Assembly: GCA_014218235.1 (NCBI GenBank)
Contig: CM024766.1
Coordinates: 20,619,346-20,683,345, forward strand
Length of the DNA: 64,000 bases
Direction of reading: 5' to 3'
From: Colocasia esculenta
Lineage: Eukaryota > Streptophyta > Magnoliopsida > Alismatales > Araceae
Each line of letters starts with the position of its first letter. Within the stretch, counting starts at the first letter, position 1. Below, in pieces: positions 1 to 10,848 of the stretch. The notes below the pieces were generated by a model. It was not told the DNA's origin. It saw only the letters and a list, made by a program, of their open reading frames with translations, and ran no database searches. The position numbers and the translations under genes were made by a program.

Positions 1-318
1 GTGAGGGGTGGATGTAGGAATCACATGGGTGATTTCCGAACCACCTAAAATCCTCTGTGCACTTGTCTATTTGGGTTTGATTCTATTATCCGTTAGATGC
101 TTGCATAGGATCGTTTAAGAATCACTTAATCAACTAGTTTCTCATCTATTTTATCAACTCACTTAACATCTCATCAGATCTGTGTTTTTCACTGTTAAAA
201 TTGCCTATGATTCTCAAAGTATTTTTAATTGCTTAAGCTTCCGCATAGAGTGGCATAGATCTATTCATCCCCCCCCCCCCCCTTCTAGATCTTATCCACC
301 CTTTTCCTCGATCCTTCA
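1..318 (+). mobile_element. 3' end of a SIRE/Maximus-like Ty1/copia LTR (cut by window start)
   Basis: The text before the C-run has a motif about new positions and a 'cgaaccacctaaa' phrase typical of the transcribed part of SIRE-like LTRs, and it ends with 'ctattcat', a C-run and 'ttctagatc', as in the copia LTR at 35446-37166. The LTR seems to end at 'ccttca' (318). From about 319 the sequence switches to the Tekay-like LTR, matching 10024 onward, so this LTR is inserted in that LTR. Its left end and target duplication lie outside the window. The family is inferred from conserved LTR phrases only. Confidence 0.55.
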
Positions 319-725
319 CTCTATATTGGCCATTGTCTGATTGTCTAAAGATAAACAATATAACTAATGCCTGGCAATATATAAAGGGCCCGATCTGGTC
401 CTGGATGTGCGCCCGAAAGTGCTAGTGCCCATGGGTTAAATGATCAGAGTGTTTGGCATTACACTCAAGTGTTATCTATCTCGACTATCTATATGACAAT
501 CAAAACACAAAACGGTTATACTCTCTCGATGTCTAGAATGACAAAAAGTGCTATACTCATCGTGCTATTAATATACTTGTGCTAGTTGTGCTATGGCCAT
601 CCTGTTATTCGTGCTATACTCGATACTTGTGCTATTTTTGGAAACTATACTCGATCTCGTGCTATTATGCTATCATGTTACCTGTTGTGCTATCTCTTGC
701 TATATTTTGACTCTCGTGTACCTGC

Positions 726-2921
726 TGATAATTACTAAATTTTTAGCGTTAAATTTCATTCATATAGTTGAGATTAGACATCAGTTGTCCATAAATAACG
801 TGTAGTTTGATTTTAAATTTCATTTCATCCATAAATAAATTTTTGAACATATTAGTTAATTTTTCGGGTAGAACACATAGTTAGATCATCATTTAAATAA
901 AGTCGATATCTTTGAATAATTCTTTTCTCTTTTTACAAGTATATGTACATAAATAAATCCTTGGTCTTAGATTTTCTTAATCATTCTTGTAAATATTAGT
1001 TTATGAATAAATGAAAGTTTAAATAAATCTTAGTTAAATAAATAACATTTACCATCATGTCAGCTACCCCTCCCAATTCAATAAATAAATAAAAATATTT
1101 AATAACAACCTTTACCCTACCAATCCCATATAACCGTTAAAAATCTTATTATTTTTCTTTCCCAGCTGGAAGCAGGAGAACATTCGTGAAGGAGCTGGAA
1201 GCTCCTAACGGTGCTGAGCTGTTGGGCTGGCTATGCAGGAGGCGATCCTGGCAGAGGCTGGTGTGTGCGCGGCTGTGGCTATGTGGGCGCGGCGATGCAG
1301 GGAGATGGCGCGGGTGTGGTGTGGATGGCCGGATCTGGAGGCGCAGGGCGGCTGGGCCTGCTGCTGGTGTGGGTGCGGTCCGGCTGCTGAGGTGGCGGCC
1401 AGGCCAGGATGATGGTGGGCTGGTGCTGGTGATTTGGGCGCGAAGGCTGCGCGGGTGTGCTGGATCGCCGTGCGTAGCAGCAGATGCAGCAGCTGCCGGC
1501 CGGATTTGGCTAGGCGCAGGTGCATCTGGCTGAGGTGGCAGCTTGTGTGGTATGAAGCGGCTGGCGATGGCAAGGCAGTGCTGAGGTGCTATGTGCGGCG
1601 CATCTAGTGTGTGAAGGCGCCAGGAGCTGGACTGTGCGGAAGAGGAGTTGGAAGCAATGGCGCCTATAAAAGGAAACCCACGGTCCTCTTCTCAAGGGCT
1701 GGCCCCGGTGAAATTTTAGGATTTTAGTTGCCATTTTTTCCTGTATTTTCTTCTTTCAACAGAATGTGGGGGTTTGCCAGGGAGCTTTTAGAATTTCTTT
1801 TTGCCATTTTATTTCTATAATCTTTCCTTTCAGTAGAGATTTGGAGGGTTGGCTAGTGTGATTGAGAGCAATTGATTTCTGTAATTTTCCTTTCGGTAGA
1901 GAAAGCATTAGTTCAAGTTTTTGGGATTTTCTCTGATTTTTCTTCTATATTTTTCTTCTTTCTTGTGAGAACAGTGGAGTGATCTGGTCTTGGGGGTTCA
2001 ATTTCTGAAGATTTTTAGTTTTTTATTATGTACTCTGTTCTTCAAGTAGTGTAGAAGGGGTTGTTCGATTTTGAAGGTTTTCCAGTGTCTTGTTCTTTCT
2101 TGTTCTTCCATAGTTCAGAGGGCTTCTCCAGTGAAATATTTCTTATGCCATTTCTTCTGCTTTTTCTTTTGGTATCAAGGAGGAGTTGAGCAATTATTTG
2201 TTGGGACTTTTCCTCCTGTAAGCATGAGGGAATCGGAGTTCGGATCATCTTGGAGATTGTCTTGTTGTGTTTCTCTAATTCACTTCTTCTGTGTTCGTCC
2301 GGAGAGCAATTGAAATTTTCTTTTAGATTTTGGTCTTCTATTCTTTTGTTCGATTATGTGAGGAACGACGCCAGTTTTGTTGCTGCTGTGAGAGTTGTGG
2401 TGGTGTGGAGAGATCAATCCAGAGATTTTAATTTCTTCCTTCTGCAATGTTGTTTATTTCTGATGTGTTAGATAGTCCAATCCAGTGGTGTTGTTTACAT
2501 TTAATTTCCATTTCGTCTATGCTTAGAATCATTCAATCCAGTGGTGCTTGATTCAATTCTTCTGAATTTCCATTTCCCTGTGTGATTTGTCCATTTCTTC
2601 TATGTTTACATGGTTCAATCCAATACATTTGTCATCTTCTCTTCTGGTTAATAGTTGAGCTGTGAGAGATTTGATGGTGTTACTTACACAATTGTTCTAA
2701 TGCAATATTAGTTTGGTGAAATAGTGTTTGTTCGAATGGTTTCAAATCAAAGTAGTTTTAATTCAAGCTTATTCAGCCTCTCCGTGGATATGACTTCTCA
2801 CCACTGTATGAATTCATCTTTACAATCTTTTTTTGTGAGACAGTTTAGAGAAGGTGAGTATATTGATCGTTGCAACGACCTCTAGACAACGGAAAACACA
2901 CAGTCAATAATGTCGCACTTC
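726..2921 (+). mobile_element. Athila-like solo LTR, plus orientation, 2.2 kb
   Basis: The left end 'tgataattac' and the following ~60 bases are the reverse complement of the LTR ends at 16128, 22966 and 50942; the right end is the reverse complement of the LTR starts at 13071, 19922 and 48084. Flanking 'cctgc' at 721-725 and 2922-2926 is a 5-bp target duplication, and the unoccupied site is visible in the 3' LTR at about 10430. The right terminus has drifted from CA. A TATA box lies at 1664-1671. Its GC-rich block (1190-1640) is about half the length of that in the other copies. Confidence 0.82.
1664..1671 (+). promoter_or_regulatory. TATA box of the Athila-like solo LTR
   Basis: 'tataaaag' sits at the right edge of the GC-rich block, followed by 'cccacggtcctcttctc', which matches the sequence just downstream of the minus-strand TATA boxes at 14828, 21666 and 49544. 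The same place and context in four LTR copies supports a shared Pol II promoter. Confidence 0.6.
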
Positions 2922-3343
2922 CCTGCTATCTTTAGATACTCTGCCATTAAATACGTTAATTATTTAAAGCCGTTTGAGCCTGAGATTTAAGTCCTACTGG
3001 GCGTTATCGCTCACCCTATGTTATTTGATGTTGTGTTCTCAGGTGAGACGAGGATGACACATACACTCACGAGGAAGGGAATGACAAGAGTGAAGCCAGG
3101 AGTACCCTCGAGTCATTATGTTATCTAGAGTTGTAGTTAGTTATTTCTTTTATTGCAATGTAATTGGGCCTATAGAATGGCTCTGATATTAGTGGTTGTA
3201 ACTAGACATTTGAAAAGTTTTAATGAGAAAGATTTTCTTAGTATTATTCAATGTGCATGGTTTGATGTCTAGTATTGCGCTCTATACCTTTTCTTGCAAC
3301 TGCCTTCACGCTCCGATATTCCACGTGGGGCGTGACAGTTTTG

Positions 3344-3358
3344 TGGTATCAAAGCCTA
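3344..3358 (+). other. Primer-binding site, initiator-Met tRNA type
   Basis: 'tggtatcaaagccta' starts six bases after the LTR end. The usual plant site begins TGGTATCAGAGC, complementary to the 3' end of initiator tRNA-Met; one base differs from it. It fixes the plus orientation of the element and marks the end of the 5' LTR. Confidence 0.8.
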
Positions 3359-3537
3359 GGTTATTCTAAGTATAGGATGATCTAGGTTAACCTGCCTCGA
3401 CTAGAGTCAACTATCCTACCTATGTGAGATGTGGTTAGAGCCAAGGGTAACTAGTTAAAATAACTCACACACGCACAAATTAAACTTTTAATCAGCATTA
3501 TAACTATCAAACTATTTTGTAGGAACTAAACAGCTAC

Positions 3538-4455
3538 AATGACTGCGGAACGTGCCCAGATGAGAGGCATGCAACAACCCTCCAGGAACTGACTCGTGCC
3601 ATACTACAAGCCACCCACAAGGCGGTGGTAACCGCGGAGGGAACCACCGGGTGCAGGCGAGCTGCATCGCAATTTCAGGGGTCTGAACCCGCCTAGGTTC
3701 AGTGGGTCTACGGATCCAGATGAAGCGGAGCACTGGCTAAAGGAAACGGAAAGGATCTTCCGTGTAATGCAATGTGCGGACGGAGACAAACCTATTAGCG
3801 ACATTCCAACTGGAGAAGGATGCCGCGCATGGTGGGAGTCCGTGGAAGCCACAAAAGCTAACGGCCAATTTACTTGGGCCGAATTTAAGGAAGCTTATAA
3901 TGCTAAGTACTTCTCTGAACGAGTACAGGAAAAGAAAGCTGCTGAATTCGCTGCTCTTAAACAGCGAAGCTGACCGTAGCAGAATACGAAGCCCAGTTTC
4001 TAGACTGGCAAAATATGTTGTACATCTGGTGAACACCGAGAGGATGAAGGCTAAGCGCTTTCTAAACGGCCTTAAGCCCCACTACATCACTCAACTCGCA
4101 CCTTTCGACATTCGACTATCGCGAGATGGTGAAGAGGGCTCAGCTGCTAGAAGATGCTACGGACTTCACCGACCATATAAAAGGGAAGTTCGTCAAGAAG
4201 GAAGTAAAACCGGGTCAGTCATCTGCTAAGCTACCAATAGCAAGAAGCGTCCCTCCAACATCACGGAGGGATCTAGCCAAGAAGGAAACCCAAGGTTTTG
4301 TACCCAACACTCCAACAAAGCACTGCAACACTGTGACAAGCCTGGTCACACGCTGATGAATGCTGGAGAAAAGCCGGAGCGTGTCTGCGCTGTGAAGTCG
4401 TGAGCATCGCATACCCGAGTGCCCGATGCTGAAAGAAAATGAGAAGCGCACTGCT
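3538..4455 (+). pseudogene. Gag remnant of the Tekay-like element
   Basis: Gag would form the cytoplasmic particle that packages element RNA. An ATG at 3539 opens a frame that stops within 20 codons. Similarity then continues in shifted frames: a retrotransposon-gag core at 3660-3975 ('WLKETERIF', 'AWWESV', 'FTWAEFKEAYNAKYF') and its later part at ~4120-4350 ('AQLLEDATDF'). A CCHC zinc-knuckle region lies at about 4320-4430, recognisable as C-x2-C and a second 'ECPMLK'-like segment, but spread over two frames. At least four frame breaks are visible (near 3588, 3610, 3970 and 4350). The product is non-functional. Confidence 0.85.
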
Positions 4456-4855
4456 ATGCCTAAGAAACAGGGCAGGCTGCAAGCCCTGCACAATGAAGAA
4501 ACCATCGAGGAAGGTGGCGTGGTAGAAGGTACCCTGCAAGTCTTTTCTTTGCCAACATTTGTGTTATTTGATACTGGAGCTACTCATTCATTCATATCTC
4601 AACACTTTGCTGATACCTTGACTGCAAAAACTACAACCATGGGTTGTGAATTCTCTGTCACAACACCCTTGGGGGAGAAGGAGAAACTAAACCAATACTT
4701 TCCATCTGCCGATGTAATGATCGGAGACCATAACCTAAAGGCCGACCTGGTATGTATGTCCAGGAAGGGTATGATGTCATATTGGGAGCCGACTGGTTGT
4801 CCACATATGGGGCAAGCTCGATTGTAATAAAGGAAGGTGATGTTTAGTGACTTTC
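4456..4855 (+). pseudogene. Aspartic protease remnant
   Basis: The protease would process the Gag-Pol polyprotein. The active-site motif DTGATHSF is seen at about 4571-4594, preceded by 'FVLFDTGA' context and followed by 'ISQHFADTL', as in plant chromovirus proteases. The frame runs from about 4426 to a stop at 4827. The usual 'WL..YGA.I' segment near 4790-4820 is split by a frameshift. It lies between gag and RT in the normal order. Function is lost because of the frame breaks on both sides. Confidence 0.85.
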
Positions 4856-5880
4856 CTAAATTAGCATTCACTGGGATTAGACATAAGAAGCGGATGTCTC
4901 TAGTCTCCTCCATAAAAGCCCATAACATGATAAGGAAAGGATGTTTTGCTTTCCTTGCGGCCATCATAGTCGAAAAAGAGGGTTCAAAAATAGAAGACAT
5001 CCACTATGTCCAGGACTACCCAGATGTATTCCCTGAAGACTTACCCGAGTTCCCCTGAACGTGACGTCAACTTCGCCATTGAGTTGACTCCTGGAGCTGC
5101 CCCGGTATCACGTCAACCGTACCGATGTTGCCTGCCGAATTGAAAGAACTAAAAGCACAACTGATGGAGCTGCTAGAGAAGGGGTTCATCAGACCAGTAC
5201 CTCCCCTTGGGGAGCACCTGTGCTATTCGTCAAGAAGAAGGATGGGTCGATGAGACTATGCATCGACTATCGTAACCTCAACCAATTGACCAAAGAACAA
5301 GTACCCATTGCCTAGGGTCGATGAACTATTCGACCAGATATCTGGAGCCCAATACTTCTCCAAGATCGACCTTCGATCTGGTTATCATCAAATGAGGATC
5401 AAGGATGACGATATCTTCAAAACGGCTTTCAGGAGCAGGTATGGACATTACGAATTTGTTGTTATGCCTTTTGGTCTAACCAATGCTCCTGCAGCCTTTA
5501 TGCAACTCATGAACAGCATATATCGGCCATACCTTGACAAATTTGTGGTCGTCTTCATCGACGATATCCTCATATATTCAAAGACCAAGGAAGATCATGA
5601 AGAACACTTGAGGACCGCACTGCAAGTCTTACGAGACAACAAACTATATGCAAAATTAAGCAAGTGCGAGTTCTGGCTCGAAGAAGTGTCTTTCTTGGGC
5701 CATGTCATATCAAAGGACGGCATCTCTGTTGATCCTTCCAAAGTCGAAGCTGTACTCAACTGGGAGAGACCAACCAATGTCACAGAAATCAGAAGCTTCT
5801 TAGGACTGGCTGGATACTACAGGCGGTTCATAAGGACTTCTCTAAGATCGCCGTACCACTCACGCGTCTGACACGAAAGG
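4856..5880 (+). pseudogene. Reverse transcriptase remnant
   Basis: The entry segment 'YPDVFPEDLPEFP' (to 5058), common upstream of gypsy RT, ends at a frameshift stop. The next stretch (5060-5300) is broken again. The best-preserved frame, 5308-5871, holds the fingers/palm motifs: 'KIDLRSGYHQ' (first catalytic Asp), 'FVVMPFGLTNAP' and the catalytic box 'FIDDILIYS', then 'SKCEFWLEEVSFLGH'. A frameshift near 5840 ends it inside the 'FLGLAGYYRRFI' connection segment. The intact polymerase residues show that decay came through small indels rather than loss of the domain. Confidence 0.92.
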
Positions 5881-6350
5881 AGAATCCCTACTCCTGGAGT
5901 AAAGAGTGTGAGAAGAGTTTCCAAACTCTCAAAGACTGCCTTACCTCAGCACCCGTTCTCGCTCTACCAGTAGAGGGAGAAAGTTTCTCTGTCTATACTG
6001 ATGCCTCAGGAATTGGGCTAGGCTGTGTACTAATGCAAAAGGAGAAGGTCATCGCCTATTCCTCAAGGCAATTGAAGACGCATGAAGTCAACTACCCTGT
6101 GCATGACTTAGAGTTGGCTCCGTGGTCTTCGCATTAAAAATCTGGAGGCACTATCTCTATGGTGAGCAATTCACTGTCTATTCAGATCATAAAAGTCTAA
6201 AGTACCTATTCTCCCAGAAAGAACTCAACATGAGGCAGAGAAGATGGTTAGAATATCTAAAGGACTTCGATTTCAACATCCAGTACCATCCAGGTAAGGG
6301 AAACGCCATGGCTGATGCTCTTAGTAGAAAGCCAATGGCATCTATCTCAA
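5881..6350 (+). pseudogene. RNase H remnant
   Basis: RNase H would remove the RNA strand after cDNA synthesis. 'YTDASGIGLG' at about 5995-6024 gives the first catalytic Asp. 'AYSSRQLKTHEVNYPVHDLEL' context follows in that frame until a frameshift near 6120. The following frame (6122-6526) carries 'WRHYLYGEQFTVYSDHKSL' with the later catalytic Asp and ends the domain with 'NAMADALSRK'. Two frames are needed to cover the domain. Confidence 0.88.
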
Positions 6351-6479
6351 GTCTAGTCCTTGGCGAGATGCAATTACTTGAACAATTCGCGAGGCTAGAC
6401 TTAAATATTGAACATAGGGATGATCATGTTTTGATTGCCAATCTCAAGATCCAATCCGATCTGCTGGAGGAAATCAAGA

Positions 6480-7520
6480 TGCAACAGACAACGATCCATT
6501 CTTGGTTCGTGTCAAGGAAACCTTAGCGGACAGACCGGATTTTGCCATGACTGAAGATGGAAGGTTAGTATTCCAAGGGAGAACTTGTGTCCCAGACAAC
6601 GAAGCCCTAAAAAGGAAACTAATGGATGAAGCTCATCAAACTAAGTACACTATTCATCCAGGAGGTACCAAAATGTATCAAGACATGAAAAGAACATTTT
6701 GGTGGCCGAATATGAAGAGGGAAGTAGCCGAGCATGTAGCTCATTGCCTCACATGTCAACAAGTGAAGGCAGAACATATGCGCCCTGCCGGTGTACTCAG
6801 ACCACTAGATATCCCAGAATGGAAGTGGGAAAGCATTGGCATGGACTTCATCATGGGTTTACCCAGAACTCGTGGTGGACTTGACGCCATATGGGTCATC
6901 GTTGACGGTTGACCAAATCTGCGCACTTCTTACCCATAAAGAGTACATGGTCTGTGGAGGTGCTAGCTGCATATATGTCAAGGAGATCGTGCGGTTGCAC
7001 GGTATTCCGTCATCTATTATCTCAGATCGAGATCCAAGGTTCACCTCTCATTTTTGGAAAGGTCTGCAAACTGCCCTTGGTACGAAGCTTAATTTTAGTA
7101 CTGCCTTTCACCCGCAGACTGATGGGCAAACTGAGAGGACAAATCAAATTGTAGAAGACATGTTAAGAGCCTGCATTATAGATTTCAATGGTCATTGGAA
7201 TGAACACTTACCCTTGATTGAGTTCGCCTATAACAACAGTTACCAGGCGAGTATTAAAATGGCACCATTTGAAGCACTTTATGGCAGGAATTGTAGATCT
7301 CCTGTGTGCTGGAATGAAGTGGGAGAACAACAATGGTTAGGACCTGACATGGTACAAAGTACAACCCGGGATATACAGATGATACGAGATCGACTCAAGA
7401 TTGCTCAGTCTAGACAGAAGAGCTATGTTGATAAGAGAAGACGGGATCTGGAATTTCAAATAGGAGATCATGTGCTATTGAAGGTATCCCTACCCGTGGT
7501 ATTCAAAGATTCGGAGTAAA
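6480..7520 (+). pseudogene. Integrase remnant (zinc-binding and catalytic core)
   Basis: The zinc-binding segment (frame 6502-6912) shows H..H ('HQTKYTIHPG') and C-x2-C ('HCLTCQQVK'). The core follows with 'WESIGMDFI' (first Asp), a frameshift at about 6905, then in frame 6836-7519 'SDRDPRFTSHFW' (second Asp), 'HPQTDGQTERTNQ' and the Glu in 'VEDMLRA'. 'FAYNNSYQ' and 'PFEALYGRNCRSP' are typical of plant gypsy integrases. The enzyme would insert cDNA into the genome. Frameshifts near 6500, 6905 and 7500 disable it. Confidence 0.9.
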
Positions 7521-7957
7521 GGAAAACTTAGTCCAAGATTCATTGGTCCTTTCGAAGTACTTGAAAGGATTGGTGAAGTTGCTTACAGACTGGCCTTGCC
7601 GCCAAATTTGGCAAGTGTGCACAATGTCTTCCATGTCTCCATGCTTAGAAATGTTGTACGATCCTACACATGTCATTCGCCATGATGATCTGATGTTAAA
7701 CAAGGACATGACGTATGAAGAGAAGCCGATCAAGATACTGGAACGGAAGGTACAACAACTCAGAAATCGTCCCATTCACGTGGTGAAGGTCTTATGGAAT
7801 AACCGCGGAGTGGAAGAAGCCACATGGGAACCAGAAGGAATTATCAGACGCAACTACCCTGATCTATTCGGTAAGCCATTCTCTCCTGTAAGGTCATATG
7901 AATTTGGGGACCAAATTCTTTTAAGAGGGGGAGGATGTAGCAACCTGAATTTTTGAG
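7521..7957 (+). pseudogene. Integrase C-terminus with chromodomain
   Basis: In frame 7543-7956, after a shift at ~7510, the text has 'YDPTHVIRHDDL', 'EEKPIKILERKVQQLRN' and 'VKVLWNNRGVEEATWEPE'. This matches the chromodomain fold found at the integrase C-terminus of chromoviruses, where it is thought to guide insertion into particular chromatin. A stop follows close to the polypurine tract, as usual in this clade. This domain is the main reason for calling the element a chromovirus. Confidence 0.85.
7921..7935 (+). other. Polypurine tract
   Basis: 'ttaagagggggagga' lies directly before 'tgtagcaacc', the 3' LTR start. It primes plus-strand DNA synthesis in LTR elements. The match of its position to the LTR start confirms both. 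Confidence 0.8.
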
Positions 7958-8352
7958 AAAAAAAATTAAATAATAAATTAAAAACCCAGCTAAAGGGATA
8001 TTCAATGAAAAGAGTATTAAATAAAACCCATTAAATGGAAAAGAGTAATGGGCTTTGCTTAATGGATCCTCTAGAACTTATTGGGTCAAAATATGAATTT
8101 ACAAAGGGAGAATAATAAGAAAATACCCTAAATTCGGAGTTTAATTATCTCCTAATTGGAAAGGGGTTATTAAAGCAATAAAAGTGGCAATTAGAGTTGG
8201 ACTTGGATTCTTAAACCTACCCCATATAGTCTAGCACGAATTTAGATACTATCCTAACCCAATTAGAGGTTGGAAAGCAAGAGAGGAAAGTGGAGTTAGG
8301 AAATCTCGTAATTAAGAGAATTTGAGTAGTAGTAGGAATAGGAACTTGTATC

Positions 8353-8360
8353 TATAAATA
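8353..8360 (+). promoter_or_regulatory. TATA box of the Tekay-like LTR
   Basis: 'tataaata' is followed by 'cacctcttaaaccctc' and, ~150 bp on, by the conserved 'aaaggtaggc' donor-like site. The same arrangement occurs at 45248-45255. It is the likely start of element transcription. Confidence 0.6.
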
Positions 8361-9039
8361 CACCTCTTAAACCCTCATGGCCGCCCTAGCTCGTGCAAAG
8401 GGTTCTTGGACGTGGAGAAGAGGCCAAGGAGGAGGAGATTGAGGAGAGGGATCCATCAAGCTTCTTCCTTCGTTCTTGGAGTTCTAAGCCCTAGAAGATA
8501 ATCGAGTCAAAGGTAGGCATTCTCACAAGCAAAACCAAATCAAATCCGTCTATAGGTAGTTCCAATCACCAGGAACAAAAGCCCTCTTGTTTCATATTTT
8601 TTCATCGAGCCAATCTTTTGTTCTTGATTTTAGAAGTTCTGCAAACATGATAACCCCGAGTCATCATGTTTGAATCATATCTCCATGTACACTTGATCCC
8701 ATGCTACAAATTTTTACTGTAGACACTTCATGTTGTTAGGGATCTTTTGCCCCTGAAAGCCCTAATTTTGTTGAGCATGTTGCTCGAATTAAATCAATCT
8801 TGCTCTGTGTATCATGTTCTGTGTTACTCGTTATTGTTCATGCTCAAACCATGTTCAAACCATGCTCTCTCTCTAATTCCTATTTACTGGAAGTACTCTC
8901 GCATGTCTAGTTTCATTTGCCACTAGTTTCATGATTTTTCATCGTGTATACAATTAGTTATGATTTTCTGAACGACCCTGTATAAAATCTGATATTCTGG
9001 ACCGCAATCCAAGACAGAGCAGAACTCTGTCAGACTCAG

Positions 9040-9225
9040 TCCACGGCCGACAGGTCGCGTTCTCAAGCCCGTCGTGACGCCTCTTCTTGTCGCGTTCTGA
9101 ACGCGACAAGAGACCCCGTCGCATTCTGGCCGCCTGAGCAGACAGCCCTGTCGCGACCCATACAGGAACCTGTCGCGTTCCATCATGACCCTGTCGCGAC
9201 CCTTACAGGGGTACGTCGCGTTCAT
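9040..9225 (+). repeat. CpG-rich TCGCG word block with a perfect inverted repeat
   Basis: About ten copies of gtcgcg, cgcgac or close variants occur in ~190 bp of otherwise AT-rich LTR. Bases 9085-9111 form a perfect inverted repeat: 13-base arms 'tcttgtcgcgttc' and its complement around one central T. Equivalent blocks sit at the same relative place in the LTRs at 45590-45720 and 58385-58575. Confidence 0.75.
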
Positions 9226-10848
9226 AGGATTTGCATGAAAACCATAAAATTTGTTACTCTCACTTTCTAAAATATTCTTACGCCTTTTTAACAGCACATA
9301 CGCAGTAAAAAAACACAGTTTTAAATTGGAGCCATATTGAATACTTTAAATCACATATTCACGACTTCTTTTCTATCTATGATTTCTCTTACACATGCAC
9401 ACACATGAACCATCCATATATGGCTGAAATCTGGCATAAAATATCTCATAATGTATCTGGTAATTTATTGCAATAAAGTAATTAATTGCCTATTTAAAGG
9501 ACTTGTATTCGTTTCTTGCGTTCTTTATATATACCGATATCGACGCTCCACTGTTCTAGAATTCCTCTAGAACGTCGAGCACCTATTTTTATGTACACAC
9601 TTTACTTGGCTTGTGGTGAACTCTCCGTCGAATATTCCTTTCGCCGGACTAGTGACCCTTGCACAGGCCTCTGTAAGTCTCCTCTGATCATGGATTCCCA
9701 CATGGTCGACGAGCCGGTTGTACCCTAACACCCATTACATCTTTAGGGATTGATATGATCCAAACGGCTATTAGAAGTTCGCTCTTACCTTGAATCACGC
9801 CGGACCTCTGGACCTGTGTTTAACATGGCCAGTGGTAGGGTCATGAGTTCCACCTGATTGCCAACACCAAGTGCGCGTGTTATGCAACTGTTACTATTGC
9901 CTGTTTACTCGTCGCATTACGTGCAATGTCCCTAGCTCTCATCTGTACTCTACTCTCGCTCGTCTATTCACGTCACTCTACTATCTCGTCTTTTCATCTA
10001 GTGCTCTCATCTACTTCTTGGTACTCTATATTGGCCATTGTCTGATTGTCTAAAGATAATAATATAACTAATGCCTGGCAATATATAAAGGGCCCGATCT
10101 GGTCCTGGGATGTGCGCCCAAAAGTGCTAGTGCCCATGGGAGTTAAATGATCAGAGTGTTTGGCATTACACTCAAGTGCTATCTATCTCAACTATCTATA
10201 TGACAATCAAAACACAAAACGTGTTATATTCTCTCGATGTCTAGAATGACAAAAAGTTCTATACTCGTCGTGCTATTAATATACTTGTGCTAGTTGTGCT
10301 AAGGCCATCTTGCTATTCGTGCTATACTCGATACTTGTGCTATTTTTGGAAACTATACTCGATCTCGTGCTATTGTGCTATCCTGTTACCTGTTGTGCTG
10401 TCTCTTGCTATATTTTGACTCTCTTGTACCTACTATCTTTAGATACTCTGCCATTAAATACGTTAATTATTTAAAGCCTGCTTGAGCCTGAGATTAAGTT
10501 CTTCTAGGCGTTATCGCTCACCCTATTTTATTTGATGTTGTGTTCTCAGGTGAGACCGAGGATGACAATACACTCACGAGGAAGGGAATGACAAGAGTGA
10601 AGCCAGGAGTACCCTCGAGTCATTATGTTATCTTAGAGTTGTAGTTAGTTATTTCCTTTTATTGCAATGTAATTGGGCCTATAGAATGGCTCTGATATTA
10701 GTGGTTGTAACTAGACATTTGAAAAGTTATTAATGAGAAAGATTTGCTTAGTATTATTCAATGTGCAATGGTTTGATGTCTAGTATTCGCTCTATACCTT
10801 TTCTTGCAACTGTCTTCGTGCTCCGATATTCCACGTTGGGGCGTGACA

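Larger units (their letters stand above)
319..3337 (+). repeat. 5' LTR remnant of the Tekay-like element, interrupted
   Basis: Positions 319-725 match 10024-10430 and positions ~2927-3337 match ~10436-10848 of the 3' LTR with scattered differences. The two parts are separated by the solo LTR at 726-2921. The LTR ends in 'cgtgaca' at 3337, six bases before the primer-binding site. A series of 'gtgctat' words at 545-710 is shared with 10270-10400. The part of the LTR with the promoter is missing from the window. Confidence 0.88.
319..10848 (+). mobile_element. Tekay/Del-like Ty3/gypsy chromovirus, degenerate, with nested insertions
   Basis: The order on the plus strand is 5' LTR remnant (319-3337), primer-binding site, gag, protease, RT, RNase H, integrase, C-terminal chromodomain, polypurine tract and 3' LTR (7936-10848). 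Domain order and the chromodomain place it in the chromoviruses; the iMet-type primer site and very long LTRs fit the Tekay/Del clade. Both LTRs end in 'gcgtgaca'. The first ~2.1 kb of the 5' LTR are absent here because a copia LTR interrupts it at 318/319. A solo Athila-like LTR is nested at 726-2921. The coding region has many frameshifts and stops, so the copy cannot move on its own. Confidence 0.9.
7936..10848 (+). repeat. 3' LTR of the Tekay-like element, 2.9 kb
   Basis: It starts 'tgtagcaacctg' and ends 'gcgtgaca'. A TATA box is at 8353-8360. A splice-donor-like 'caaaggtaggcatt' at ~8508 has counterparts in other LTRs of this window (~45393 and ~57878). A CpG-rich block with repeated TCGCG words occupies ~9040-9225. 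The 10024-10848 part pairs with the 5' LTR. Target duplication cannot be tested because the element's left end is off the window; the right flank begins 'ctggg'. Confidence 0.9.
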
